The translations under genes were made by a program, and so were the position numbers. The notes under the pieces were generated by a model. It was given only the letters and a program-made list of their open reading frames with translations. It was not told the origin of the DNA and searched no databases. DNA of 64,000 bases from an uncultured Sulfitobacter sp. (GTDB taxonomy: Bacteria; Pseudomonadota; Alphaproteobacteria; Rhodobacterales; Rhodobacteraceae): the NCBI RefSeq assembly GCF_947502895.1, contig NZ_CANNBM010000004.1, positions 1-64,000 on the forward strand, written 5' to 3'. Of this stretch, positions 44,076 through 52,873 are shown one piece after another (the first letter of the stretch is position 1; the number at the start of each line of letters is the position of its first letter).

Positions 44076-46277
44076 ATGCTAGACCTGCTCATGGTCGCGG
44101 CCTATCTACAGCAAGGTAGGCAGCAATCTGGGGCAGGTCTTGTGATTTCGGAAACACCAAATGCGGACCTTGAGGTCGATACGCTGACACCTGAGCAAGC
44201 TGAAGCAGAGCTTGCTCGATTGGCTGCGCAGCTTGCACGGGCGAATTCGGCCTATCACACGAACGATGCGCCAGAGATTTCCGATGCGGAGTATGATGCG
44301 CTTAAACAGCGCAATGCAGCAATCGAAGCGCGGTATCCTCAGCTAAAGCGGAGCGATAGCCCCAGCGACGTTGTTGGCGCAGCGCCTGCTGCGGGATTTG
44401 GCAAGATTGCACATAGCGTCGCCATGCTGTCGCTCTCCAATGCGTTTCAAGATGAAGATGTCGCCGAATTTGATACTTCCATTCGCAAATATCTCGGCTT
44501 GGCTCCTGATGTACCGCTTACCTATACGGCAGAGCCCAAGATTGACGGACTGTCTCTCTCGTTGAGGTATGAGGGCGGCAAATTGGTGCAAGCGGCCACG
44601 CGTGGTGATGGCAACATAGGGGAGAATGTTACATCCAATGCCCGCACAATAGCTGATATCCCGCACGAGATATCCGGCGCCCCAGAGATTCTGGAAGTGC
44701 GCGGCGAAGTCTACATGAGCCACGCTGATTTCGAGGCATTGAACATGCGGCAGGCTGACCGCGGCGGAAAGACATTTGCCAATCCGCGCAACGCAGCTGC
44801 GGGATCACTGCGGCAACTGGATGCCGAGATTACCCGTGCGCGGCCTTTGCGCTTTTTCGCCTACGCCTGGGGCAGCTTGTCAGAACCACTCTCCCAAACG
44901 CAGTGGGGCGCTATCAAGGCTTTGGAAAAGTTCGGGTTTTCGACTAATCCACTGACACAACGCTGTGATGGCCCGGATCAGATGATCGCGCATTATCGCA
45001 GGATTGAGGCACAGCGCGCCAGCTTGGGTTATGATATTGATGGGGTTGTCTACAAGGTTGATGACTTGGCGTTGCAAGACCGTCTCGGCTTTCGCTCGAC
45101 CACGCCGCGATGGGCAACCGCGCATAAATTTCCCGCAGAACTGGCGTGGACTAGGCTTGAGGGGATCGACATTCAGGTAGGTCGCACAGGCGCGCTAAGC
45201 CCGGTAGCGCGGCTTTCGCCTGTCACGGTGGGCGGTGTTGTCGTGTCGAACGCCACGTTGCACAACGAGGATTACATCAAAGGTCTGGATAGCAAAGGCG
45301 TTGAGATCAGGGGCGGTAAGGACATTCGCGTCGGTGATCTGGTGCAGGTGTACCGCGCGGGGGATGTGATTCCCAAAGTTGCCGATGTGGATATTGCAAA
45401 ACGTCCGCAAGAAGCCGAAGCTTTTGTATTTCCCACGCTTTGCCCCGAGTGCGGCAGCGATGCTGTGCGGGAGCCTGGTGATGCGGTCCGCCGCTGTACG
45501 GGTGGGCTCATCTGCCCTGCGCAAGCTGTTGAAAAGTTGAAGCACTTTGTCTCGCGCGGCGCGTTCGATATTGACGGGCTGGGGGCAAAACAGGTGGAAC
45601 AATTCTATACCGATGGTTGGATTGCAGAACCTGCAGACATTTTTACCCTACAGGCGCGCTATGGCGCAGGCGTGCAGCAGCTCAAAAACCGCGAAGGTTG
45701 GGGAGAGAAATCCGCGAATGCGCTATTCGTAGCCATTGAGGACAAGCGCAAGATCCCGCTGGCCCGTCTGATCTTTGGTCTGGGGATTCGCCATGTGGGC
45801 GAAGCTGCCTCGAACATGATCGCGCTCCACTATGGCACTTGGGATGCACTGGCCCAAGGCATGCTGGATGCGCGCAGTTTGGAAGGCCCTGCATACGAAG
45901 ACCTGATCGGGATTGATGGCATGGGCGCTGTGATGGCCGGATCTTTGATTGGCGCTTTCGCGCAAGAGGCGGAGCGGGCCTCGATCGAGCGTTTGGTCGC
46001 CGAGCTTGTGGTGCAAGAGGCCCAGCGTGCCGACACATCGGATTCACCGGTAGCTGGTAAAACTGTTGTGTTTACAGGCACCTTGGAAAAGATGACCCGT
46101 GCAGAAGCCAAAGCCCGCGCCGAACGTCTGGGTGCGAAAGTATCGGGATCGGTCAGTGCGAAAACAGACATATTAGTGGCTGGACCAGGCGCAGGGTCCA
46201 AAGCCAAAAAGGCTGTTGAGCTAGGGGTCGAGACGTTGGACGAAGATGGCTGGCTGGCCTTGATCGCCAATACATGA
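44076..46277 (+). CDS. ligA: NAD-dependent DNA ligase LigA
   Basis: The 733-residue protein has the adenylation motif EPKIDG with Lys155, the OB-fold, a zinc-finger (CPECGS...RCTGGLICPAQ), helix-hairpin-helix repeats (about 530-640) and a BRCT domain near the end (PVAGKTVVFTGTLEKM). It seals nicks in replication. The N-terminus is uncertain: ATG 44076 gives an unusual 30-residue leader, and a GTG at 44142 is possible. recG begins in an ATGA overlap. Confidence 0.95.
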   Translation: MLDLLMVAAYLQQGRQQSGAGLVISETPNADLEVDTLTPEQAEAELARLAAQLARANSAYHTNDAPEISDAEYDALKQRNAAIEARYPQLKRSDSPSDVVGAAPAAGFGKIAHSVAMLSLSNAFQDEDVAEFDTSIRKYLGLAPDVPLTYTAEPKIDGLSLSLRYEGGKLVQAATRGDGNIGENVTSNARTIADIPHEISGAPEILEVRGEVYMSHADFEALNMRQADRGGKTFANPRNAAAGSLRQLDAEITRARPLRFFAYAWGSLSEPLSQTQWGAIKALEKFGFSTNPLTQRCDGPDQMIAHYRRIEAQRASLGYDIDGVVYKVDDLALQDRLGFRSTTPRWATAHKFPAELAWTRLEGIDIQVGRTGALSPVARLSPVTVGGVVVSNATLHNEDYIKGLDSKGVEIRGGKDIRVGDLVQVYRAGDVIPKVADVDIAKRPQEAEAFVFPTLCPECGSDAVREPGDAVRRCTGGLICPAQAVEKLKHFVSRGAFDIDGLGAKQVEQFYTDGWIAEPADIFTLQARYGAGVQQLKNREGWGEKSANALFVAIEDKRKIPLARLIFGLGIRHVGEAASNMIALHYGTWDALAQGMLDARSLEGPAYEDLIGIDGMGAVMAGSLIGAFAQEAERASIERLVAELVVQEAQRADTSDSPVAGKTVVFTGTLEKMTRAEAKARAERLGAKVSGSVSAKTDILVAGPGAGSKAKKAVELGVETLDEDGWLALIANT

Positions 46278-48364
46278 GTACGCGCCCCGAACCTCTGTTT
46301 CCGCTTTTTGCAGGGCTTGAGACCCTTGCGGGGGTGGGGCCGAAAACGGCGCAGCATTTCGCAGGGTTAGGGGTGCTGGCCCCGCGTGATTTGCTGTTTA
46401 CGCTGCCGCAGTCAGGGATTGATCGCCGTTTGATCGACACTATTGAGGGCGCGCCTTTTCCAGCAACGCTTACGGTGGCCGTGACCATTGGAAAACACGC
46501 ACCGCCGCGTAACAAAACGGGCGCTTATCGTATTCAGGTCAGCGATCGGAATACGGCGTTCCAGCTGGTGTTTTTTCATGCGCGTGGTGACTATTGGCAG
46601 CGCCAACTGCCAGAGGGCAGCCGCCGTATCGTTTCGGGCCGTGTGGAGGTATTTGATAACATTCCGCAAATGGTTCATCCCGATTTCATTGTGCCCGAGG
46701 CTGAGGCCGACAGTATTCCGCGGTTTGAGCCCGTTTATCCGTTAACCCACGGTGTCACACAAAAGTTGATGTATAAGGCCACCCGCGGGGCCGTTGCACT
46801 GATCCCCCAGATGGGAGAGTGGATTGACCCGAGCCAACTTGCCAAAGAGGCGTGGCCTGATTTTGCAAGTGCTGTTGCATCGGCCCATGATCCAGCCTCG
46901 CTAAGTGATATAAGCGCGGCTGCACCCGCGCGCATGCGGTTGGCATATGACGAACTATTGGCCCATCAGATCACCCTCGCACTTGCGCGGCAGGTTGAGC
47001 GGCGCAAAAAGGGTCGCGCGCTGCATCCGACAGGAGTGTTGCAGGATAAGGTGTTGAAAAGCCTTCCATACAAGCCGACGGGCGCACAGCGCCGTGCGAT
47101 ATCCGAGATCATAGCCGATATGGCCACTGATCAGCGCATGAACCGTCTGTTGCAAGGTGATGTGGGCGCGGGCAAGACGCTGGTTGCTTTCATGGCGCTT
47201 CTCGCTGCGGTCGAGGCGGGTGGGCAGGGTGTGCTGATGGCCCCAACGGAAATTTTGGCACGCCAGCATTTGCAAGGTCTTCAGCCATTGGCCGAGAGCG
47301 CGGGTGTGGTTTTGGAAATCCTCACAGGGCGCGACAAGGGGGGCGAGCGTGCGGCAAAGCTGCACGCGCTAGAGCGGGGCGATATCCACGTGCTTGTCGG
47401 AACCCATGCTGTATTTCAGGAAACTGTGGTTTTCCATGATCTGCGATTGGCCGTTGTAGATGAACAGCACCGTTTCGGTGTACGTCAAAGGCTAGAGCTG
47501 GGGCGCAAAGGCCGTCATGCGGACGTACTGGTGATGACAGCGACCCCCATTCCACGCAGCCTCGCCCTTGCGCAGTACGGGGATATGGATGTCAGTGTTC
47601 TTGATGAAAAGCCTCCGGGTCGAAAGCCGATCCAGACTGTCCTTATCAGCACAGACAGATACGAGGAAGTGACCGAGCGACTGCGTGCGGCAATGGCCGA
47701 GGGGCGGCAATGCTATTGGGTATGTCCGCTGGTCGAAGAAAGTGAGGTCAGTGACCTGACCGCAGCCGAGGAGCGTTTCAAGCGATTGCGCGCTGTCCTC
47801 GGCGAGGGGATGGTCGGGCTGGTTCACGGCCAGATGCCACCTGCAGACAAGGACGCCGCGATGGCGGCGTTTCAGCGGGGCGAGACCAAGCTATTGGTTG
47901 CGACTACGGTAATCGAGGTTGGGGTGGATGTCCCGAATGCTTCGATCATGGTGATCGAAAGGGCAGAGAGCTTTGGTCTCGCCCAGCTGCACCAGTTGCG
48001 TGGCCGCGTCGGTCGCGGCTCGGCCGCTTCTAGCTGTTTGTTAATGTATCAAAACCCGCTCACCGAAACAGGCCGTCAGCGGCTGGAAGTATTGCGCGAG
48101 ACAGAGGACGGTTTTGTGATCGCCGAGACTGATCTGAAAATGCGCGGCACGGGTGATTTGATCGGAACAGCGCAATCGGGCGTGCCACGCTTTCGGGTGG
48201 CTGATCTAGAGAAACAGGCGGCGCTGATGGCCGTCGCCCAAAGCGATGCGCGCAAACTACTCAACGATGATCCAACGCTGGACAGTGCGCGGGGGCGCGC
48301 GGCGCGGTTGCTTTTGTGGCTCATGCGGCAGGATGAAGCAATTCGTTTGATTTCAGTCGGTTAA
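46274..48364 (+). CDS. recG: ATP-dependent DNA helicase RecG
   Basis: The 696-residue protein has an N-terminal wedge domain, then helicase motifs GDVGAGKT (Walker A, about residue 294), VVDEQHRFG (Walker B), TATPIPRSLA and the C-terminal GRVGRG. It remodels stalled forks and Holliday junctions. It overlaps the ligA stop by 4 bp, giving a small DNA-repair operon. The GTTC ladder of the next transcription unit begins 9 bp after its stop. Confidence 0.96.
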   Translation: MSTRPEPLFPLFAGLETLAGVGPKTAQHFAGLGVLAPRDLLFTLPQSGIDRRLIDTIEGAPFPATLTVAVTIGKHAPPRNKTGAYRIQVSDRNTAFQLVFFHARGDYWQRQLPEGSRRIVSGRVEVFDNIPQMVHPDFIVPEAEADSIPRFEPVYPLTHGVTQKLMYKATRGAVALIPQMGEWIDPSQLAKEAWPDFASAVASAHDPASLSDISAAAPARMRLAYDELLAHQITLALARQVERRKKGRALHPTGVLQDKVLKSLPYKPTGAQRRAISEIIADMATDQRMNRLLQGDVGAGKTLVAFMALLAAVEAGGQGVLMAPTEILARQHLQGLQPLAESAGVVLEILTGRDKGGERAAKLHALERGDIHVLVGTHAVFQETVVFHDLRLAVVDEQHRFGVRQRLELGRKGRHADVLVMTATPIPRSLALAQYGDMDVSVLDEKPPGRKPIQTVLISTDRYEEVTERLRAAMAEGRQCYWVCPLVEESEVSDLTAAEERFKRLRAVLGEGMVGLVHGQMPPADKDAAMAAFQRGETKLLVATTVIEVGVDVPNASIMVIERAESFGLAQLHQLRGRVGRGSAASSCLLMYQNPLTETGRQRLEVLRETEDGFVIAETDLKMRGTGDLIGTAQSGVPRFRVADLEKQAALMAVAQSDARKLLNDDPTLDSARGRAARLLLWLMRQDEAIRLISVG

Positions 48365-48372
48365 CTTCGGGT

Positions 48373-48407
48373 GTTCCAAAAAGTTCACAAATGTTCTTAA
48401 AAAGTTC
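48373..48407 (+). promoter_or_regulatory. LexA-type operator: ladder of four GTTC half-sites
   Basis: GTTC occurs at 48373, 48383, 48393 and 48404. The last pair forms a perfect GTTC-N7-GTTC (48393-48407), the alphaproteobacterial LexA consensus. The two other steps are N6, so all four face roughly the same side of the helix. It lies 55 bp upstream of the small ORF start, with an AT-rich TAATAT stretch between. Confidence 0.7.
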
Positions 48408-48461
48408 TTTACGATGCATTAATAATATGAGAACAAAGGAGCAACAAGAACGGAGAGACAC

Positions 48462-48590
48462 ATGAGCTTCTACCACACAGTCAAAGCCATTGCCGCACGG
48501 TCGCAAGACACGCTGGTACAGGACGCAGCAGGTGCTGCTGCATTGATCGTGATGCTGGTAGTTGGTCTACATCTCCCTGGCCTTGTCTGA
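48462..48590 (+). CDS. SOS-box-linked small membrane protein (42 residues)
   Basis: ATG 48462 follows GGAGA at 48452. The product begins MSFYHTVKAIAARSQDTLVQ and has one membrane helix (about residues 22-40: AAGAAALIVMLVVGLHLPG). It lies after a LexA-type box and a run of GTTC half-sites, downstream of ligA-recG. The sequence family is not recognised. In Caulobacter, SOS-induced SidA is a single-helix membrane peptide of 29 residues that blocks division; this ORF has the same kind of arrangement but no visible sequence match. Expression has not been shown. Confidence 0.7.
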   Translation: MSFYHTVKAIAARSQDTLVQDAAGAAALIVMLVVGLHLPGLV

Positions 48591-48745
48591 TTTTCTGCCT
48601 GCGCTCTCGTGCCAGGGCCGGTTTTCAGGCGCATCTGTCCCAAATTGATGCGTCTTACATGTTTCGTTCTGCCTGTCCGTGACATGTCGGGGTTGCCTGC
48701 CCCAAACCGGTTTCCTTGGGTCCCACATGGGGAACGCTTTTCCTT

Positions 48746-48783
48746 ACGCCGCCATCCTGTCCCGGATGTGCGGCGTTTTTTTT
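48746..48783 (+). terminator. Strong rho-independent terminator
   Basis: ACGCCGC (48746-48752) pairs with GCGGCGT (48770-48776), extended inward by CATCC/GGATG, followed by eight T. It closes the transcript that begins at the SOS-box promoter, leaving a 155-nt untranslated tail after the small ORF. Confidence 0.9.
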
Positions 48784-48813
48784 GTTTTAGCGATAGGGCG
48801 GAATGGCCCGGTG

Positions 48814-49260
48814 TCAGGCTGTAGCGTAGGTGGTGGCCATCGCCTCGGCCAGCGCTTCGACCGTCAGGAGAATCGATGCGTGACGGTTTTTATATTCAAC
48901 AGCGGGGGTAAGGACTTCAAATTCTTGAAACGGCGCTTCGGGCACGCCACCTTTGCCTTTCAGCATTGCCTTGAGTTGATCTCGCGCCAGCTCGACTTCT
49001 TTCAGTGTCGCACCTATTGCAGCCTGCGCTGTGATGGCTGCGGCCGCCTGACCGAGAGCGCAGGCTTTTACATCTAGGCCGAGATCGGCCAGTTGCCCGT
49101 TTGCTACCCGCACATCAACCGTCACACTAGACCCGCATAGCGGTGAGCGACGCGTGACACTGGCATCGGGTGCGTCCAGACGGCCCAAATGCGGAATATC
49201 CGCAGCAAGCGCGAGAATACGGGCCGAGTATAGCTTGATGAGGTCACTGTCGCTGGACAT
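48814..49260 (-). CDS. NifU-like iron-sulfur scaffold protein
   Basis: The 148-residue protein resembles the IscU/NifU N-terminal domain. Cys42 (SPLCGSS) and Cys67 (KACALGQA) are kept. The third ligand region reads NRHAS, with His127 but no third Cys, so an assembled cluster would need another ligand. It is divergent from hisI, with 75 bp between starts. The exact role in Fe-S assembly is inferred from the family only. Confidence 0.75.
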   Translation of the reverse strand: MSSDSDLIKLYSARILALAADIPHLGRLDAPDASVTRRSPLCGSSVTVDVRVANGQLADLGLDVKACALGQAAAAITAQAAIGATLKEVELARDQLKAMLKGKGGVPEAPFQEFEVLTPAVEYKNRHASILLTVEALAEAMATTYATA

Positions 49261-49335
49261 GGTATTTCCTTTTCCTGACCTCTACATAAGCTGATAAGTT
49301 GCGGATGCAAAAACTTTTGAACGAGGCGCGGCACC

Positions 49336-49695
49336 ATGTCATTTGATCCATCGACCCTGACCTACAATGATGCGGGCCTGATCCCCGCAATTGCACAAGA
49401 CCACGTGACAGGTGAAATTCTGATGATGGCGTGGATGAATGCGGAAAGCCTGATGCGTACGCTTGAAACGGGTCAGGTCACATACTGGAGCCGTTCGCGT
49501 CAGGAGTTCTGGGCCAAGGGGGCGACCTCGGGCCACGTGCAGACCCTGAAAGAGATGCGCGTGGACTGTGACCGCGATTGTCTGGTGATGCAGGTGTCAC
49601 AGGTGGGGGCTGCCTGCCACACAGGGCGGCGCAGCTGTTTTTACACCAGTGTTACCGCGCAGGGTGAGCAGGACGTAGGCGCCGCAGTTCCTTAG
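49336..49695 (+). CDS. hisI: Phosphoribosyl-AMP cyclohydrolase
   Basis: The 119-residue protein has the zinc/magnesium motifs VDCDRDC and CHTGRRSCF and the WSRSRQEFWAKG segment. It performs the third step of histidine synthesis as a free enzyme without HisE. ATG 49336 is used. The 3' end overlaps the convergent gluQ by 4 bp. Confidence 0.95.
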   Translation: MSFDPSTLTYNDAGLIPAIAQDHVTGEILMMAWMNAESLMRTLETGQVTYWSRSRQEFWAKGATSGHVQTLKEMRVDCDRDCLVMQVSQVGAACHTGRRSCFYTSVTAQGEQDVGAAVP

Positions 49696-50540
49696 ATGCC
49701 TACCCGTGACCGAATGTCTTCGGGGCTTAGACCTTCGGCGCGAAACAGCGATATTGCCCTCGCGTCGTCACGTTTTGCAAGGCGCTTGCCTGCGTTATCG
49801 CGGATCAGTTTGTGATGATGATAAAGGGGGGTAGGCAGCCCTAATAGATGTTGCAGCAGGATATGAATGCGCGTTGCGTCAAACAGATCGGCACCGCGCA
49901 CAACATGGGTGATGGACTGTGCCGCATCATCCAGTACGACGGACAAATGATACGACGTCCCCATATCGCGTCGCGCCAGAACAATATCTCCCACGCCCTC
50001 AATCAGGTCAGTTGCCGAGTATGCATGTCGGGTGTTTGTGCTGTCTTCGGTAAATTCGACAGACCTCGCAACGCACGCGCAGGCCTTTTCCATATCTAGC
50101 CTAAGGGCAGAACCGCGCGGTCGCGGGCCTGTTGGTGTACGATTGTGGCGACAGGTTCCGGGATAAATCAGACCGTCAGGCCCTAGCAGGGGCGCGCCCT
50201 CTTGCGGGGCGCTGGTGGCCGCGGCGATATCGGCACGGGTGCAGGTGCACGAATACAGCAATCCGCGGGCCCATAGTGCGTCAAGAGCAGCCTCGTAAAC
50301 GTCCATACGGTCTGACTGTCGCATAACAGGCGTGGGCCAGTGCAGGCCCAACCATGCCAGATCGTCAAATATCTGCGCCTCCCATTCAGGCCTTGCGCGC
50401 GATTGGTCAATATCTTCGATCCGCAGCAAGAAATCTCCACCTGCCGCATGTGCCAGATCATATGCTAAAAGCGCAGAATAAGCATGGCCCAAATGGAGTG
50501 GACCAGTCGGTGATGGTGCAAATCTAGTGGTTAAGATCAA
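49692..50540 (-). CDS. gluQ: Glutamyl-Q tRNA(Asp) synthetase
   Basis: The 282-residue protein is a truncated GluRS-like enzyme with the HIGH-like PTGPLHLGH motif, zinc cysteines (CTCTRADI and CRHN) and a KRLAKRD box in place of KMSKS. It lacks an anticodon domain and glutamylates queuosine in tRNA(Asp). The start overlaps the methyltransferase stop by 4 bp. Confidence 0.92.
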   Translation of the reverse strand: MILTTRFAPSPTGPLHLGHAYSALLAYDLAHAAGGDFLLRIEDIDQSRARPEWEAQIFDDLAWLGLHWPTPVMRQSDRMDVYEAALDALWARGLLYSCTCTRADIAAATSAPQEGAPLLGPDGLIYPGTCRHNRTPTGPRPRGSALRLDMEKACACVARSVEFTEDSTNTRHAYSATDLIEGVGDIVLARRDMGTSYHLSVVLDDAAQSITHVVRGADLFDATRIHILLQHLLGLPTPLYHHHKLIRDNAGKRLAKRDDARAISLFRAEGLSPEDIRSRVGI

Positions 50541-51142
50541 ACTTTTCCAACTACATAGACAGTTGACTGGAGATCGTGGCCAGGCAGGTGATCACCATGT
50601 TCGCTAAACAACAGCCGTGCTGCCCCACAATCAAGCCATTCATTCAGCCGTGCTGTATTGCCAGGGTCGGTCAAGGCGTTGTCGTTCAGCGAAAAGACCA
50701 GCAATCCCTCGCTTGGCAGCGCATGCAACATGGTATCAAGCGCCGAGATCGGAGCAGCACCCGCACCGATCACACCGACGGCACACATCAGCAGATGGTC
50801 ACCCTCCAGCGCCGCGTCTGGTTCGATCTGACTTAGGGTGCGGTACACGTTCTTGACTCTGGCATGGGCCAACATGTCAGCAGAGACATCAACGCCATCA
50901 ATAACCTCGAAACCGGCCAGCCTCATGGCGAGACCGGACAGCCCTGTACCACAGCCAAAATCAAGCAATGGTGCGGATTTGTTTTTGGCGAATTCTGCAA
51001 GAGCTTGTGCGCACCGCGCGGGTGTGGCGTAGCCGTTTTGTGTGATTTCAACTTCGTAAGAAGCGGACCAACTGTCATAAAGCGCGCGGGTCGCATCAGC
51101 GTCGCGCGCCTCGTAGGCTTTGTCGAGAAAACTTGTAGTCAT
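50537..51142 (-). CDS. SAM-dependent methyltransferase (class I)
   Basis: The 201-residue protein has the SAM-binding motif LLDFGCGTGLSG (about residues 59-70) and an acidic VIDGVDVSADML segment. The substrate is unknown. It is upstream of gluQ in a 4-bp overlap, but the pairing does not define its target. Confidence 0.8.
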   Translation of the reverse strand: MTTSFLDKAYEARDADATRALYDSWSASYEVEITQNGYATPARCAQALAEFAKNKSAPLLDFGCGTGLSGLAMRLAGFEVIDGVDVSADMLAHARVKNVYRTLSQIEPDAALEGDHLLMCAVGVIGAGAAPISALDTMLHALPSEGLLVFSLNDNALTDPGNTARLNEWLDCGAARLLFSEHGDHLPGHDLQSTVYVVGKV

Positions 51143-51160
51143 ACTTCTATGATACGTTCG

Positions 51161-52510
51161 TTAACCTTCTTGTCCAGCGTTTAGCCAGTCCTGCCAGTCG
51201 TCTTTGGCGCGATCTGTATAGGCTTTGTAGCGGTCCTTGCGCCCACGGCGCCCGCTCTTGAGCCCTTCGACAGGGGGGAACAAGCCAAAATTGACGTTCA
51301 TCGGCTGAAACGTCTTTGCATCGGCGCCGCCCGAAATATGGGTAATCAGCGCACCAGTTGCGGTAGTGGGCGGGGGCGTATCAAGGGAAGTGCCGTTGAT
51401 CTGCGCTGCGGCCAAGCGGCCTGCCAACAGGCCCATTGCCGCGCTCTCGACATAGCCTTCTACACCAGTGATCTGGCCTGCAAAACGGATGTTCGGACGT
51501 GATTTCAGGCGCATTTGTCCGTCTAGCAAAGTCGGGGAATTAAGGAATGTATTGCGATGAATACCGCCAAGTCGTGCGAACTTCGCGTTCTCTAGCCCTG
51601 GAATACTTTTGAATACATCGGCTTGTGCGCCATACTTCATCTTGGTTTGGAAGCCTACGATATTGTAGAGCGTGCCCAGCTTGTTATCCCGGCGCAGCTG
51701 GACCACGGCAAAGGGTTTGACATCGGGCTGATGTGGGTTGGTCAGGCCAACGGGCTTCATCGGGCCAAACCGCAAAGTCTCGCGGCCACGTTCGGCCATG
51801 ACCTCTATCGGCAGACAGCCGTCGAAATAGCCTGCTGTCTCGTTCTCGTGAAACTCGGTTTTCTCCGCCTCGGCAAGCGCGTCGATGAAGGCGTAATACT
51901 GTTCTTTGTCCATCGGACAGTTGAGATAGGCAGTCCGCTCTTCTTCTGTCTCGCCCTTGTCATAACGCGATTGCATCCACGCTTTGCTCATGTCGATGCT
52001 GTCGTGGTAAACGATTGGCGCAATCGCGTCGAAAAACGCGAGCGCCTCTGCGCCCGTTTCAGCGGCAATCGCTGCGCCCAGATCAGTAGATGTCAGCGGG
52101 CCTGTGGCAATGATCCAGTTGCCACTGTCGGGCAGGCTGGTGATTTCGCCATATTCAACGCTGATATTTGGATGCGCCATCAATGCGTCGGTCACAGATT
52201 GGGCGAAAGGATCACGGTCAACGGCCAAGGCACCACCTGCTGGCAAGCGGTGTTTTTCGGCTGTCTGCATAATCAGGCCGCCGGCCGCGCGCATTTCCCA
52301 ATGCAGCAAGCCCACCGCGTTCTGCTCGCTATCGTCCGAGCGGAAGGAGTTGGAGCAGACCATTTCGCCCAGCAACCCTGTCTGGTGCGCAAAGGTGCCG
52401 ACCTTTGGCCGCATCTCGTGGATAACCACGTTGACACCGAGGTTTGCAGCCTGCCATGCGGCCTCTGATCCGGCCATACCGCCGCCGATGATGTGTAATG
52501 TATTATCCAT
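51161..52510 (-). CDS. trmFO: Methylenetetrahydrofolate-tRNA-uridine-54 methyltransferase TrmFO
   Basis: The 449-residue flavoprotein starts with the FAD motif IIGGGMAGSEAAW and has the VCSNSFRSDD segment with the conserved Cys, plus the GVEGYVESAAMGLLAG C-terminal motif. It makes ribothymidine 54 in tRNA. The start at 52510 fits the family; the frame runs on to 52582 in a region of unlikely sequence. It ends 18 bp before the methyltransferase start. Confidence 0.93.
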   Translation of the reverse strand: MDNTLHIIGGGMAGSEAAWQAANLGVNVVIHEMRPKVGTFAHQTGLLGEMVCSNSFRSDDSEQNAVGLLHWEMRAAGGLIMQTAEKHRLPAGGALAVDRDPFAQSVTDALMAHPNISVEYGEITSLPDSGNWIIATGPLTSTDLGAAIAAETGAEALAFFDAIAPIVYHDSIDMSKAWMQSRYDKGETEEERTAYLNCPMDKEQYYAFIDALAEAEKTEFHENETAGYFDGCLPIEVMAERGRETLRFGPMKPVGLTNPHQPDVKPFAVVQLRRDNKLGTLYNIVGFQTKMKYGAQADVFKSIPGLENAKFARLGGIHRNTFLNSPTLLDGQMRLKSRPNIRFAGQITGVEGYVESAAMGLLAGRLAAAQINGTSLDTPPPTTATGALITHISGGADAKTFQPMNVNFGLFPPVEGLKSGRRGRKDRYKAYTDRAKDDWQDWLNAGQEG

Positions 52511-52622
52511 GCCCCGCAGATAAGCCAGCGCGCGAAAAGCTGCAACAGGGACCGATGCGGCAAATGGGGCAATGCCTGTCACGTATGCGCTGTGTCGCGT
52601 TCGCTATCTACTCTGGTGGGGG

Positions 52623-52706
52623 ATTTTGGGGTCGCCGCTGCGGGAATAAGGAGGATCAGATGAGAGTCTGATCTGGAGGGACCTTCCGCCGGCGGCGACC
52701 CAAAAT
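52623..52706. repeat. Nested inverted-repeat element (84 bp)
   Basis: Outer arms: ATTTTGGGGTCGCCGC (52623-52638) and GCGGCGACCCAAAAT (52692-52706), differing by one G. Inner hairpin: GATCAGA (52654-52660) and TCTGATC (52667-52673). It looks like a REP/RUP-type palindromic unit. I see no second copy in this window. A frame of 84 codons across it is most likely chance. Confidence 0.7.
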
Positions 52707-52818
52707 GGGGCAGCTTTCGTGCCATGTCGTAGTTGTGCCTTATTGCTGCCCGATTTGCTAGACGTAAGTCAGCAACACTGCGGTGCTGATCTGGCAACAG
52801 TCGTCTTGAGATGAAAAA

Positions 52819-52855
52819 AACCCCCGTGCGCAAAAGGCATCGGGGGTTAATTTTT
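52819..52855. terminator. Bidirectional terminator hairpin
   Basis: AACCCCCG (52819-52826) pairs with CGGGGGTT (52841-52848), with A/T tracts on both sides. It can end the minus-strand peroxidase gene, which stops at 52874. The rest of the 363-bp trmFO-peroxidase gap shows only the nested repeat. Confidence 0.85.
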
Positions 52856-52873
52856 GTTATATTTTAGGTGGTC

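Noticed and set aside
52579..52833. 84-codon minus-strand frame
   Set aside because: It runs through the nested inverted repeat and resembles no protein; the repeat explains it.
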